Part shown: positions 16,450 to 25,215 of the stretch, piece by piece | Position numbering within the stretch: the first letter of the stretch is position 1 | Layout of the letters: every line of letters starts with the position of its first letter | From: Frigidibacter sp. ROC022 | Lineage (GTDB): Bacteria > Pseudomonadota > Alphaproteobacteria > Rhodobacterales > Rhodobacteraceae | DNA length: 64,000 bases | Direction: 5' to 3' | Assembly (NCBI RefSeq): GCF_024723735.1 | Contig: NZ_JANQDU010000001.1 | Span: forward strand, 1 to 64,000 | Made by a program: the position numbers and the translations under genes | Notes under the pieces: model-generated | Told to the model about the DNA's origin: nothing | Database searches by the model: none | What the model saw: the letters and a program-made list of their open reading frames with translations, nothing else

Positions 16450-18089
16450 GACCGCTCTGGCAGATATTCCGGGTCATCCTGCGCGACCAGCGCCTGTCGC
16501 TGAGCCGGGGCGCGGTGCTGAGCTTCGTGGTGCTGGCCATGGGCGCGGCGCTGCTGGGACTGTCGGGCTGGTTCATCACCGCCGCCGCCGCCGCCGGGCT
16601 GGCCGGGATGGGCACCGTCTTCGATGTCTTCCGGCCCTCGGCCATGGTCCGGTTCCTGGCCCTGGGACGCGCCGCGGCCCGCTATGGCGAACGCCTGCTG
16701 ACCCATGACGCCACCCTGCGGGCGCTGGAAGGGCTGCGGTTGCGGCTGCTCGACGGGCTGGTGGCGGCGCCGCACGGCCGGATGGTGCGGCTGCGGGCGG
16801 CGCAGGCGCTGAACCGCCTGACCTCGGACATCGACGCGCTCGACGGGGTGCCGCTGCGGTTGGTGCTGCCGGTGCTGGCCGGGCTGGCGACCCTGCTGGC
16901 GGCCTCTGCGGTGCTCTGGGCGCTGGTCGGCCCGAGCGTCGCCCTGTGGGTGTTTCTCGGTTTCAGCCTGGGGGCCGGGCTGATCTTCTGGCAGACGACC
17001 CGGCAGACGGCGTCGCTCTCGCGCAGGGCCGAGGCCGCCGGGCAGGCCTTCCGTGCCCGGCTGATCGACCTGATCCGGGCCCGCGGCGATCTGGCCGTGC
17101 AGGGCCGCCTGACCGCGCAGGCCGAACACGCGCTGGCGGCGGATGAGCGGCGGCGCCTGCTGCGCCGTGCCCAGGACCGGGCCGAGCGGCTGGCCGGGGC
17201 CGCGATCCAGATGCTCGGCACGCTTGTGGCGGCGGGCGTGCTGTGGCTGGGCATCTCGCTGGTCCGGTCGGGCGTCATCGCCCCTGCCTTTGCCGCGCTC
17301 GGGTTCCTGACCGCGCTGGCGCTGGCCGAGACCGTGGCGCCGCTGCGCCGGGCGGCCAGCGATCTCGGGCGGATGGCCGAGGCGGCGCGGCGGGTCTCGC
17401 GCGATATTGCCGGCGCCCTGCCGGAGGAGCGGAGGGCAAGCGGCACCACGGAGGCGCCGCTCTGCATCGACTCGGTCACGCTGCACCGGGTGCAATCGGC
17501 GGTGCCGATCATCCGCGACCTGTCGCTGACGGTTCGATATGGCGAGACGGTCGCCCTCACCGGGCCGAGCGGGGTGGGCAAATCGACGCTTCTGCTGGCG
17601 GTCGCGGCGCTGCATCCGGTCGCGGCGGGGCGGATCACGCTCGGCGGGCTTCCGGTCGCGGACTGGGGCGAGGCCGAGCTGCGCCGGGCGGTGACGATGC
17701 TGCCGCAGCGCAGTGCCCTGATGACCGGAACCGTGGCCGAGGCGCTGCGGCTTGCCGATCCCGATGCCGATGACGAGGCCCTGTGGGAGGTGCTCGAACG
17801 GGCGCAGCTGGCGCAGACCCTGCGCGGGCGGGACGGTCTGCAAACCATGATCGCGGCGCGCGGCAGCGGCCTGTCGGGGGGCGAGGCGCGCCGCCTGACC
17901 CTGGCCCGCGCCCTGCTGCGGCGGCCGCGGGTGCTGCTGCTGGACGAACCGACGGAAGGGCTGGACCGGCCCACCGCCGAGGCAGTGCTTGAAGGGGTCC
18001 GGACATACCTGCCGGAGGCCGCCGTTCTGATCGCCGCGCATCGTGCGGCGGAGCAGCGCTTTGCAGACCGGACCCTTGCACTGAGTTAA
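16446..18089 (+). CDS. cydC: Thiol reductant ABC exporter subunit CydC
   Basis: This 547-residue partner of CydD has six membrane helices in its N-terminal 290 residues and a C-terminal ATPase domain. Walker A is GPSGVGKSTLL near residue 375, the signature LSGGEARRLTLARALL is near 475 and Walker B is VLLLDEP. SGWFITAAAAAGLAGMG near residues 38-55 is characteristic of CydC. It is translationally coupled to cydD, and cydABX follow after 125 bp that hold a separate FNR-type box. Confidence 0.9.
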   Translation: MRPLWQIFRVILRDQRLSLSRGAVLSFVVLAMGAALLGLSGWFITAAAAAGLAGMGTVFDVFRPSAMVRFLALGRAAARYGERLLTHDATLRALEGLRLRLLDGLVAAPHGRMVRLRAAQALNRLTSDIDALDGVPLRLVLPVLAGLATLLAASAVLWALVGPSVALWVFLGFSLGAGLIFWQTTRQTASLSRRAEAAGQAFRARLIDLIRARGDLAVQGRLTAQAEHALAADERRRLLRRAQDRAERLAGAAIQMLGTLVAAGVLWLGISLVRSGVIAPAFAALGFLTALALAETVAPLRRAASDLGRMAEAARRVSRDIAGALPEERRASGTTEAPLCIDSVTLHRVQSAVPIIRDLSLTVRYGETVALTGPSGVGKSTLLLAVAALHPVAAGRITLGGLPVADWGEAELRRAVTMLPQRSALMTGTVAEALRLADPDADDEALWEVLERAQLAQTLRGRDGLQTMIAARGSGLSGGEARRLTLARALLRRPRVLLLDEPTEGLDRPTAEAVLEGVRTYLPEAAVLIAAHRAAEQRFADRTLALS

Positions 18090-18111
18090 GTCGTATCTTT
18101 GATACTGGTTT

Positions 18112-18125
18112 TTGATTCAGATCAA
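18112..18125. promoter_or_regulatory. Perfect FNR-type box upstream of cydA
   Basis: TTGATTCAGATCAA is a perfect match to TTGAT-N4-ATCAA. It lies 89 bp before the cydA start and just after the cydC stop. A possible -10 (TACATC, 18150-18155) would put the centre of the box near -43, a class II activation geometry. This suggests that cydABX has its own low-oxygen or NO-responsive promoter. Confidence 0.85.
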
Positions 18126-18214
18126 TGTATCGGCCCGGCACCGGGCAGATACATCTTCCAATTGGAATACTATGGGCGGTGGAGAGTCGTCGCCCGGTAG
18201 CTGGAGCTGAGCAA

Positions 18215-19825
18215 ATGGAATTCGGTATCGTCGAGCTGTCGCGCCTGCAATTCGCGATGACAGCCATGTATCACTTCCTCTTCGTGCCGCTCACACTGGG
18301 TCTGTCGATCCTCGTGGCGATCATGGAGACGGTCTATGTCATGACCAACCGCCCGATCTGGCGGCAGATGACCAAGTTCTGGGGGACCCTGTTCGGGATC
18401 AACTTCGTTCTTGGCGTCGCCACGGGCATCACCATGGAATTCCAGTTCGGGATGAACTGGAGCTACTACAGCCACTATGTCGGCGACATCTTCGGGGCGC
18501 CGCTGGCGATCGAAGGGCTGATGGCCTTCTTCCTGGAGGCGACCTTCGTCGGCCTGTTCTTCTTCGGCTGGGACAAGCTGAGCAAGGTCGCGCACCTGAT
18601 CGTGACGTGGCTGGTCGCCATCGGGTCGAACTTCTCGGCGCTGTGGATCCTGATCGCCAACGGCTGGATGCAGAATCCGGTGGGTGCCGAGTTCAACCCG
18701 ATGACGATGCGCATGGAGATGACGGATTTCTTCTCGGTGCTGTTCAACGAGGTCGCACAGGCCAAGTTCGTGCATACCGTCTCTGCCGGATATGTCACCG
18801 CCTCGGTCTTCGTGATCGGCGTCTCGGCCTGGTACCTGCTGCGCGGCCGCCATTCCGAGCTGGCGCGACGTTCCATCACGGTCGGGGCCGCCTTCGGTGT
18901 CGCCGCGGCCTTTTCGGTCGTCCTGCTGGGTGACGAATCCGGCTATTCCGCGACCCACAGCCAGAAGATGAAACTGGCTGCGATCGAGGGCATGTGGGAG
19001 ACCCATCCGGCGCCGGCGCCCTTCAACCTGATCGGCTTCCCGGATCAGCAGGCGCGCGAGACGCAATATGCCATCGAGGTGCCCTGGGTGATGGGGCTGA
19101 TCGGAACCCGGTCACTGACCACGGTGATCCCGGGCATCAACGAACTGGTGGCGACCGCGGAAGAACGCATCCGCTCGGGCCAGATCGCCTACAAGGCGCT
19201 GCTGGACATCCGCGAGGCCCGCGATGCCGCCGATCCCGAGACCAAGGCCGCCTTCGAGGAGCATTCGGCCGATCTGGGCTTTGCCTTCCTGCTGAAGAAA
19301 TACGTCGATAACCCGCTGGACGCGACCGACGAGCAGATCGTTGCGGCCGCGAATGACACCGTGCCGACGGTCTGGCCGCTGTTCTGGGCCTTCCGCCTGA
19401 TGGTCGGGCTGGGCTTCGGCTTCATCGGAACGATGCTGTATTTCTTCTATCGTGCCTCGTTCCGGGGAATGAGCTTCCCCCGCCCGGCGCTGCATCTGGC
19501 GGTCTGGATGATCCCGGCGCCCTGGCTTGCCGCCGAGCTCGGCTGGTTCGTCGCCGAATTCGGACGCCAGCCCTGGACGGTTGACGGCGTGCTGCCGACC
19601 GCGATGTCGGTCTCGGCGCTGTCGGTGACCGAGGTGACGATGACCCTGCTGGGCTTCGTGCTCTTCTACACCGTCCTGTTCATCATCGAGATGGGCCTGA
19701 TGCTGAAATACATCCGCAAGGGCCCCTACATGGACGTCGAAGAGACCGAGGCCTGGAACGAACGTCACAACAATCGCCTGGCCGGCCGGAAGAATGCCGA
19801 TGCCATCGCCATGCCTGCGGAGTAA
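18215..19825 (+). CDS. cydA: Cytochrome bd ubiquinol oxidase subunit I
   Basis: This 536-residue membrane protein carries the hemes of the high-affinity quinol oxidase. His20 in MTAMYHFLF and His187 in KFVHTVSAGY match the E. coli heme ligands His19 and His186, and AEFGRQPWTVDGVLPT marks the b595/d region. The periplasmic Q-loop between VPWVMGLIGTRS and VWPLFWAFRLMVG is of the long (CydA) type, not the short CIO type. The start at MEFGIVELSRLQ was chosen from the conserved N-terminus with GGAG upstream. cydB follows after 5 bp. Confidence 0.95.
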   Translation: MEFGIVELSRLQFAMTAMYHFLFVPLTLGLSILVAIMETVYVMTNRPIWRQMTKFWGTLFGINFVLGVATGITMEFQFGMNWSYYSHYVGDIFGAPLAIEGLMAFFLEATFVGLFFFGWDKLSKVAHLIVTWLVAIGSNFSALWILIANGWMQNPVGAEFNPMTMRMEMTDFFSVLFNEVAQAKFVHTVSAGYVTASVFVIGVSAWYLLRGRHSELARRSITVGAAFGVAAAFSVVLLGDESGYSATHSQKMKLAAIEGMWETHPAPAPFNLIGFPDQQARETQYAIEVPWVMGLIGTRSLTTVIPGINELVATAEERIRSGQIAYKALLDIREARDAADPETKAAFEEHSADLGFAFLLKKYVDNPLDATDEQIVAAANDTVPTVWPLFWAFRLMVGLGFGFIGTMLYFFYRASFRGMSFPRPALHLAVWMIPAPWLAAELGWFVAEFGRQPWTVDGVLPTAMSVSALSVTEVTMTLLGFVLFYTVLFIIEMGLMLKYIRKGPYMDVEETEAWNERHNNRLAGRKNADAIAMPAE

Positions 19826-19830
19826 GACTG

Positions 19831-20994
19831 ATGATCCTGCATGACCTTGTAAGTTACGAATTCCTGCGTGTGGTCTGGTGGGGCCTGTTGGGGGTGTTGC
19901 TGATCGGCTTTGCCCTGACCGACGGGTTCGACATGGGGGTCGGCGCCCTGCTGCCCTTCGTCGGCCAGACCGATGTCGAGCGCCGGGTGGCGATCAACAC
20001 CGTCGGCCCGGTCTGGGAAGGCAACCAGGTCTGGTTCATCCTCGGGGGCGGCGCGATCTTTGCCGCATGGCCGCCGCTCTATGCGGTCAGTTTCTCGGGG
20101 TTCTACCTGGCCATGTTCGTGGTGCTGGCGGCCTTCATCGTGCGGCCGGTGGCGTTCAAATACCGCTCGAAGCGCGACGATCCGCGCTGGCGCAACGCCT
20201 GGGACTGGGCCCTGTTCGCCAGCGGCGCCGTCCCGGCCCTGCTGTTCGGCGTGGCCGTCGGCAACGTGATCCAGGGCGTGCCCTTCCACTTCACCGACGA
20301 CCTGCACACCATCTACGAGGGTGCCTGGTACATGAAGTTCATCGGCCTGCTCGACCCGTTCTCGATCCTGGCCGGCGTGGTCTCGCTGTCGATGCTGGTC
20401 ATGCATGGCGGGGCCTGGCTGACGCTCAAGACCGATGGCGTGGTTCAGGACCGGGCCCGCGACATCGGAGCCATCGCGGCGCTTGTCGCGGTCGGCACCT
20501 ATGTGCTGGCCGGGCTGTGGATGGCGGTGGGCATCGACGGTTTCCGCATCGTCGGTGACTATGTGACCAACGGCCCCTCGAACCCGCTGCATTTCGAGGT
20601 CGAGCGCACGTCCAGCTGGCTGACGGCCTATGCCGACCGTCCCTGGATCGCCATCGCGCCGATCATGGGCGTCGTCGGCGGGCTGCTGACCTATCTGGGG
20701 CTGAAGGCGGGGCGCGAGGTCTCGACCCTGCTGACATCGAAGATGGCCATCCTCGGGGTGATCTCTTCGGTCGGCCTGACGATGTTCCCCTTCATCATGC
20801 CGAGCTCCAGCAATCCGCAGTCCTCGCTGACCGTCTGGAACAGCTCGTCCTCGCATCTGACCCTGTTCATCATGCTGGTGGTCACGGTGATCTTCGTGCC
20901 GCTGATCCTGATGTACACCGCCTGGGTCTACAAGGTGCTCTGGGGCAAGGTCACCGTTGCCGATGTCACCGACAACTCCAATTCCGCTTACTGA
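19831..20994 (+). CDS. cydB: Cytochrome bd ubiquinol oxidase subunit II
   Basis: This 387-residue membrane protein is the structural partner of CydA. Recognition comes from GFALTDGFDMGVGALLPF near residues 30-48 and INTVGPVWEGNQVWFILGGG near 57-76, both diagnostic of CydB. It has about eight to nine membrane helices. Length and the position directly after cydA and before cydX are as expected. The complex couples quinol oxidation to reduction of oxygen to water. Confidence 0.95.
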   Translation: MILHDLVSYEFLRVVWWGLLGVLLIGFALTDGFDMGVGALLPFVGQTDVERRVAINTVGPVWEGNQVWFILGGGAIFAAWPPLYAVSFSGFYLAMFVVLAAFIVRPVAFKYRSKRDDPRWRNAWDWALFASGAVPALLFGVAVGNVIQGVPFHFTDDLHTIYEGAWYMKFIGLLDPFSILAGVVSLSMLVMHGGAWLTLKTDGVVQDRARDIGAIAALVAVGTYVLAGLWMAVGIDGFRIVGDYVTNGPSNPLHFEVERTSSWLTAYADRPWIAIAPIMGVVGGLLTYLGLKAGREVSTLLTSKMAILGVISSVGLTMFPFIMPSSSNPQSSLTVWNSSSSHLTLFIMLVVTVIFVPLILMYTAWVYKVLWGKVTVADVTDNSNSAY

Positions 20995-21008
20995 AGGAGG
21001 GAAATCCC

Positions 21009-21149
21009 ATGTGGTATTTCGCCTGGATTCTGGGACTTCCGCTGGCCGCCATCTTCGCCGTGATGAACGCGATGTGGCTTGAGCTGAAGGAAGACGAACG
21101 CAAGATGGCCGAGGGCATCCCGGTGCCGCCCGGCGAGTCCAAGGGCTGA
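21009..21149 (+). CDS. cydX: Cytochrome bd oxidase small subunit CydX
   Basis: This 46-residue protein starts MWYFAWILGLPLAAIFAVMN, the hallmark of CydX, with one membrane helix and a charged cytoplasmic tail (ELKEDERKMAEG). CydX stabilises the hemes of cytochrome bd. AAGGAGGGAAATCCC is a strong ribosome binding site. It lies 14 bp after the cydB stop. Confidence 0.93.
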   Translation: MWYFAWILGLPLAAIFAVMNAMWLELKEDERKMAEGIPVPPGESKG

Positions 21150-21155
21150 CCCGGC

Positions 21156-21181
21156 CGGGGTGCGGCACCGGCCGCACCCCG
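21156..21181 (+). terminator. Hairpin after cydX
   Basis: CGGGGTGCGGC pairs exactly with GCCGCACCCCG around a 4-base loop, an 11-bp stem starting 7 bp past the cydX stop codon. There is no T-tract, so termination may be partial or Rho-assisted. It separates cydABX from the anion-channel gene. Confidence 0.6.
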
Positions 21182-21213
21182 ATGACCGGGACCGAAATCA
21201 GAAAGGTCGGACC

Positions 21214-22191
21214 ATGTCAGTTTCCGCAGCAGTGCCCGCGGCCCAGTCGCGGCCCGCAAACTACCCCGTCACATTCTTTGCCGTCGGCATGGGCATGTTG
21301 GGACTCACCCTGGCCGTGCGGGCGGCGGAAACGGCCTATGCGCTTGGCCATGGTGCCTCGCAGGCGGTGCTGATCCTGTCTGTGCTGATGCTCGCGGCGG
21401 TCGCGGCCGGGTATCTGACCAAGGCATTCCTGCATCCCGCCGAGGTCGCGGCCGAATGGCACCACCCGGTGCGGATCGCCTTCTTCCCGGCGATCTCGAT
21501 CTCGCTGCTGCTTCTGGCCACGACCCTTCTCGAGATCGCGCCGCGCTCGGCCGAAGCGATCTGGCTGCTGGCGACCCTGTTGCAGGGCGTGCTGGCGCTG
21601 GCGGTGATCTCGGCCTGGATCGGGCATCGTCCGTTCCAGACCGGGATGATGACCCCGGCCTGGTTCATCCCCGCCGTGGGCAACGTGATCGTGCCGCTGG
21701 CCGGGGCGCAGCTGGGCTATGTCGAACTGTCCTGGCTGTTCTTTTCCGGAGGGCTGATCTTCTGGATCGTCCTGCTGACCCTGGTGATGAACCGGCTGAT
21801 GTTCCACGACCCGATGCCGGGCAAGATGGTGCCGACGCTGATGATCCTGGTGGCCCCGCCCGCCGTGGCCTTCGTCGCCTGGGTTCGTCTGACCGGGGAA
21901 CCGGGGCTGTTCGGGCATTTCCTGCTGAGCACGGCCTATGTCTTTGCGCTGATCGTGGCGACGCAGGTGGCCAAGCTGCGCCGGCTGCCCTTTGCGCTGT
22001 CGTGGTGGGCCCTGTCCTTCCCGCTGGCGGCGCTGTCCATCGCCAGCTTCCTCTACGCTCATGTGACCGGCTCGGAGGCGCATCGCTGGATCGGCGCCGG
22101 GCTGCTGGCCCTGCTGGTCGTGGTGGTGGCCGGGCTGATCCTGCGCACCGCCATGGCGATCCGGTCCCGGGCGATCTGCGTGCCGGAATGA
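21214..22191 (+). CDS. SLAC1/TehA-type anion channel family protein
   Basis: This 325-residue protein has about ten hydrophobic helices and fits the SLAC1/TehA (tellurite-resistance/dicarboxylate transporter) family. Supporting parts are TPAWFIPAVGNVIVPLAGA near residues 150-168 and the even spacing of hairpin helices. It should form a trimeric anion channel in the inner membrane. The start MSVSAAVPAA was preferred to an upstream Met because GGTCGG lies just before it. It sits between cydX and the SQR-like gene; a role in sulfite or other anion export is possible but not shown. Confidence 0.85.
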   Translation: MSVSAAVPAAQSRPANYPVTFFAVGMGMLGLTLAVRAAETAYALGHGASQAVLILSVLMLAAVAAGYLTKAFLHPAEVAAEWHHPVRIAFFPAISISLLLLATTLLEIAPRSAEAIWLLATLLQGVLALAVISAWIGHRPFQTGMMTPAWFIPAVGNVIVPLAGAQLGYVELSWLFFSGGLIFWIVLLTLVMNRLMFHDPMPGKMVPTLMILVAPPAVAFVAWVRLTGEPGLFGHFLLSTAYVFALIVATQVAKLRRLPFALSWWALSFPLAALSIASFLYAHVTGSEAHRWIGAGLLALLVVVVAGLILRTAMAIRSRAICVPE

Positions 22192-22328
22192 GTGCCGCCG
22201 CGACCCCCCCCGGCCCGTGTGGAGGCCCCGAGAGGGCACCCCGCGGCCCGGCGGGGGCCCGCTATTGACTTCCGACGCCGCGACCGGCCGGTCCCGACCC
22301 CCCGGCGCGCATTTTCAGGAGATGACAG

Positions 22329-23645
22329 ATGAAGGACTTAGAGACATTGCAGACCTCGCGGCGGGCCTTTCTGGGGCTGGCGGCCGGCGGGCTTGCCACC
22401 GTGGCCGCGGTTCGCCCGGCCGAGGCGGTGAAGGTGCAGACCAAGGCCCGCATCGTGATCATCGGCGCCGGGGCCGCCGGCACCGCGCTGGTCAACCGGC
22501 TGGTGGGCCGGCTCGACGGCGCCGACATCACCATTCTCGACCCCAGTGCGGTGCATCTCTATCAGCCCGGGCTGTCGCTGGTGGCGGCGGGGCTGAAACC
22601 GGCCGCCTATACCCGGTCCGAGACCGCCGAATGGCTGCCGAAGGGCATCACCCTGATCACCGAGGGCGCCGCGGCGGTCGATCCGCTGGCCAAGACGGTC
22701 GCCACCACCGGCGGCCAGTCTTTGCCCTATGACTTCCTGATCGTCGCGCCGGGCCTGGTGCTGGATCACGACGCCATCGAGGGCTTCTCGCTGGATCTGG
22801 TCGGCAGCAACGGCATCGGCGCGCTCTATGCCGGCCCGCAATATGCCGCCAAGACCTGGGAGGCGGCGCAGAAATTCACCGAGGAAGGCGGCGTGGGCCT
22901 GTTCACCCGGCCCGCGACCGAGATGAAATGCGCCGGTGCGCCGCTCAAGCACACCTTCCTGATCGAAGACATCGCCACCCGCACCGCCGGCCCGGGCAAG
23001 CACGAGATCCATTACGCCTCGAACAACAACAGCCTGTTCGGGGTGCCGATCGTGTCGGAAAAGGTGCGGATGCTGTTCGAGAGTCGCGGCATCACCCCGC
23101 AGTACAGCCATGTGCTGAAGGCCGTCGATCCGGGGCAGAAGCGCGCCACCTTCGCCACGCCCGATGGCGACACCGAGATGGACTATGACTACCTGCATGT
23201 GATCCCGCCGCAGCGCGCGCCCGAATTCGTGCGCCAGTCCGGGTTGAGCTGGGCCGACAAATGGACCGATCAGGGCTGGGTCGAGGTCGATCAGAAGACC
23301 CTGCGGCATCTGCGCTATCCGGAAATCTTCGCCCTGGGCGATGTCGCCGGGGTGCCCAAGGGCAAGACCGCCGCCTCGGTCAAATGGCAGGTGCCGGTGG
23401 TCGAGGATCACCTGGTTGCCGCCATCGACGGGCGCGAGGGAACCGCCATCTACGACGGCTATACCTCCTGCCCGCTGATCACCCGCGTCGGCCGGGCGAT
23501 GCTGATCGAATTCGACTATCACAACAACCTGACACCGTCCTTCCCGGGCGTGATCGCGCCGCTGGAAGAGTTGTGGATCAGCTGGCTGATGAAGGAGGTC
23601 GCGCTGAAGGCGACCTACAACGCCATGCTGCGTGGCAAGGCCTGA
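22329..23645 (+). CDS. Tat-exported sulfide:quinone reductase-like flavoprotein
   Basis: This 438-residue FAD enzyme starts with a twin-arginine signal (SRRAFLGLAAGG, cleavage near RPAEA) and then a Rossmann motif IVIIGAGAAGTALVN. Two conserved cysteines occur in EMKCAGAPLK and YTSCPLITRVG, the pair used by sulfide:quinone oxidoreductases to bind polysulfide, and LGDVAGVP is the second FAD site. The loss of the third SQR cysteine and the YTSCPL motif point to the mitochondrial-like type II branch. It should pass electrons from sulfide to quinone on the periplasmic side. Confidence 0.88.
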   Translation: MKDLETLQTSRRAFLGLAAGGLATVAAVRPAEAVKVQTKARIVIIGAGAAGTALVNRLVGRLDGADITILDPSAVHLYQPGLSLVAAGLKPAAYTRSETAEWLPKGITLITEGAAAVDPLAKTVATTGGQSLPYDFLIVAPGLVLDHDAIEGFSLDLVGSNGIGALYAGPQYAAKTWEAAQKFTEEGGVGLFTRPATEMKCAGAPLKHTFLIEDIATRTAGPGKHEIHYASNNNSLFGVPIVSEKVRMLFESRGITPQYSHVLKAVDPGQKRATFATPDGDTEMDYDYLHVIPPQRAPEFVRQSGLSWADKWTDQGWVEVDQKTLRHLRYPEIFALGDVAGVPKGKTAASVKWQVPVVEDHLVAAIDGREGTAIYDGYTSCPLITRVGRAMLIEFDYHNNLTPSFPGVIAPLEELWISWLMKEVALKATYNAMLRGKA

Positions 23646-23657
23646 GGAGGGCAGATC

Positions 23658-24011
23658 ATGGAACAACTGACTTTCGAGACGATGATCGCCGTGTTCGAGG
23701 AAATCTTCGGGCGCGTCCTGTTCTGGGCCATGGTCGCGGCAGCTGTCGTGGTGACGGTCGCCTATCTCTATGTCCTGATCCGCGACCGGTCGATGTCGAT
23801 GCGCAAGTTCCTGCTGGCGCAGCTGTCGATGCCCTTCGGCGCGGTGGCCGCGGTGGTCTTCGTGATGGCGATGACGCATTCCAGCCTGAGCGACATGGGG
23901 GGCGCGATCGACGTGATCGTGCTGCTCGGCATCGCCGCCATGGGCGCCGCCGGTTCGGCGATCCTGGTCTACACCGCGCAGAGCCTGTTCCGCGGGCCGA
24001 AGGAACCCTGA
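23658..24011 (+). CDS. Small membrane protein linked to SQR (DUF5368-like)
   Basis: This 117-residue protein has three predicted membrane helices (around VLFWAMVAAAVVVTVAYLYV, FGAVAAVVFVMAM and AIDVIVLLGIAAMGAAGSAI). It follows the SQR-like gene by 12 bp with GAGGAGGGC as ribosome binding site, so they are cotranscribed. From memory it resembles DUF5368. A membrane anchor for the SQR-like protein is one guess. No catalytic motif is visible. Confidence 0.75.
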   Translation: MEQLTFETMIAVFEEIFGRVLFWAMVAAAVVVTVAYLYVLIRDRSMSMRKFLLAQLSMPFGAVAAVVFVMAMTHSSLSDMGGAIDVIVLLGIAAMGAAGSAILVYTAQSLFRGPKEP

Positions 24012-24101
24012 CGACAACCGGCCGGGGCGGCGGGCCATGCCGGCGTCCCGACCGGCCGCGCCCGGTCATCACCGACTGGTGAAGAGACCGGGCTTCCCCC
24101 A

Positions 24102-24115
24102 TTGATCTGCATCAA
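24102..24115. promoter_or_regulatory. Perfect FNR-type box upstream of E1 alpha gene
   Basis: TTGATCTGCATCAA matches TTGAT-N4-ATCAA perfectly. It lies 74 bp before the E1 alpha start. A possible -10 (TCTAAC, 24135-24140) begins 33 bases after the box start, the same offset as at cydD. This suggests activation of the dehydrogenase operon at low oxygen or by NO. Confidence 0.85.
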
Positions 24116-24189
24116 TGTGACTTGTCGGACGGGGTCTAACCTTTCCTCGGTGGCGCCCGAGCGCCGTAACCGGGGATTGGAGGGTTCGC

Positions 24190-25173
24190 ATGCAACCGTC
24201 GAAGGAACAGTCACTGTGGATGTATGAAACCATGATGGTCAGTCGGCGCTTCGAGGAAGCGATCGAGAAGATCTATCTGGAAGGCAAGACACCCGCATTC
24301 AACATGGCCAGCGGCCCGATTCCGGGCGAGATGCACCTGTCGAACGGGCAGGAGCCGGTCGCCGTCGGGGTCTGCGCGCATCTCGAGGCCGATGACACCG
24401 TCACCGCGACCCACCGCCCGCACCATCAGGCCATTGCCAAGGGCGTGGACCTCAAGAAGATGGCGGCCGAGATCTTCGGCAAGGCGACCGGGCTTTCGGG
24501 GGGGCGCGGCGGCCACATGCACCTGTTCGATCCCTCGGTGCATTTCGCCTGTTCGGGGATCATCGGCGAAAGCTGCGGTCCGGCCTGCGGCGCCGCCCTG
24601 TCGCGAAAGCTGCAAGGCAAGCCGGGGGTCGCGGTCGCCTTCCTGGGCGAAGGCGCGGCGAACCAAGGGGCGTTCCACGAGGCGCTCAACCTGGCCGGGG
24701 TCTGGAAACTGCCGGTCGTCTTCGTCATCGAGGACAACTCCTGGGGCATCTCGGTGCCGAAGTCGGAAGCCACCGCCGTGGCGCGCAATGACGTGCGGGC
24801 GGCGGGCTACGGGATGCCGGGCCACTACATCCCCGGCAACGATCCCTATGCGATCTTCGATATCGCCGGCGAGGCGATCGCGCGGGCCCGTGCCGGCAAG
24901 GGTCCGACCCTGATCGAGGTCGAGACCTACCGTCTGGCCGGGCATTTCATGGGCGATGCCGAGCAGTATCGCCCCAAGGGCGAGAAGGACGCGCTGTTCG
25001 CCAAGGACCCGCTGCCGAAGATGCGCGAGCGCCTGCTGGCCGAGGGCATGGCGGCCGGGGAGCTCGACGAGATCGAGAAGCGGGCCGAGGCACGGGTCGC
25101 CGAGGCGATCGACTTTGCCCGCGACAGCGCCCCGGCGCCGGACAGCGATGCGCTGACCGCAGTCTTCGTCTGA
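24190..25173 (+). CDS. 2-oxoacid (pyruvate/acetoin) dehydrogenase E1 alpha
   Basis: This 327-residue thiamine-diphosphate protein is the alpha subunit of a heterotetrameric E1. The cofactor motif is LGEGAANQGAFHEALNLAG near residues 156-174, ending in EDNSWGIS, and GLSGGRGGHMHLFD lies in the first half. It decarboxylates a 2-oxoacid or acetoin and loads the acyl group on a lipoyl domain. It heads a four-gene operon with E1 beta, a lone lipoyl protein and a lipoate ligase. No E2 or E3 follows. Acetoin and pyruvate types cannot be told apart by eye. Confidence 0.88.
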   Translation: MQPSKEQSLWMYETMMVSRRFEEAIEKIYLEGKTPAFNMASGPIPGEMHLSNGQEPVAVGVCAHLEADDTVTATHRPHHQAIAKGVDLKKMAAEIFGKATGLSGGRGGHMHLFDPSVHFACSGIIGESCGPACGAALSRKLQGKPGVAVAFLGEGAANQGAFHEALNLAGVWKLPVVFVIEDNSWGISVPKSEATAVARNDVRAAGYGMPGHYIPGNDPYAIFDIAGEAIARARAGKGPTLIEVETYRLAGHFMGDAEQYRPKGEKDALFAKDPLPKMRERLLAEGMAAGELDEIEKRAEARVAEAIDFARDSAPAPDSDALTAVFV

Positions 25174-25215
25174 TTTTCCGACTTCCACCGCGAGTGGTAT
25201 GAAAGGATCATAGCC

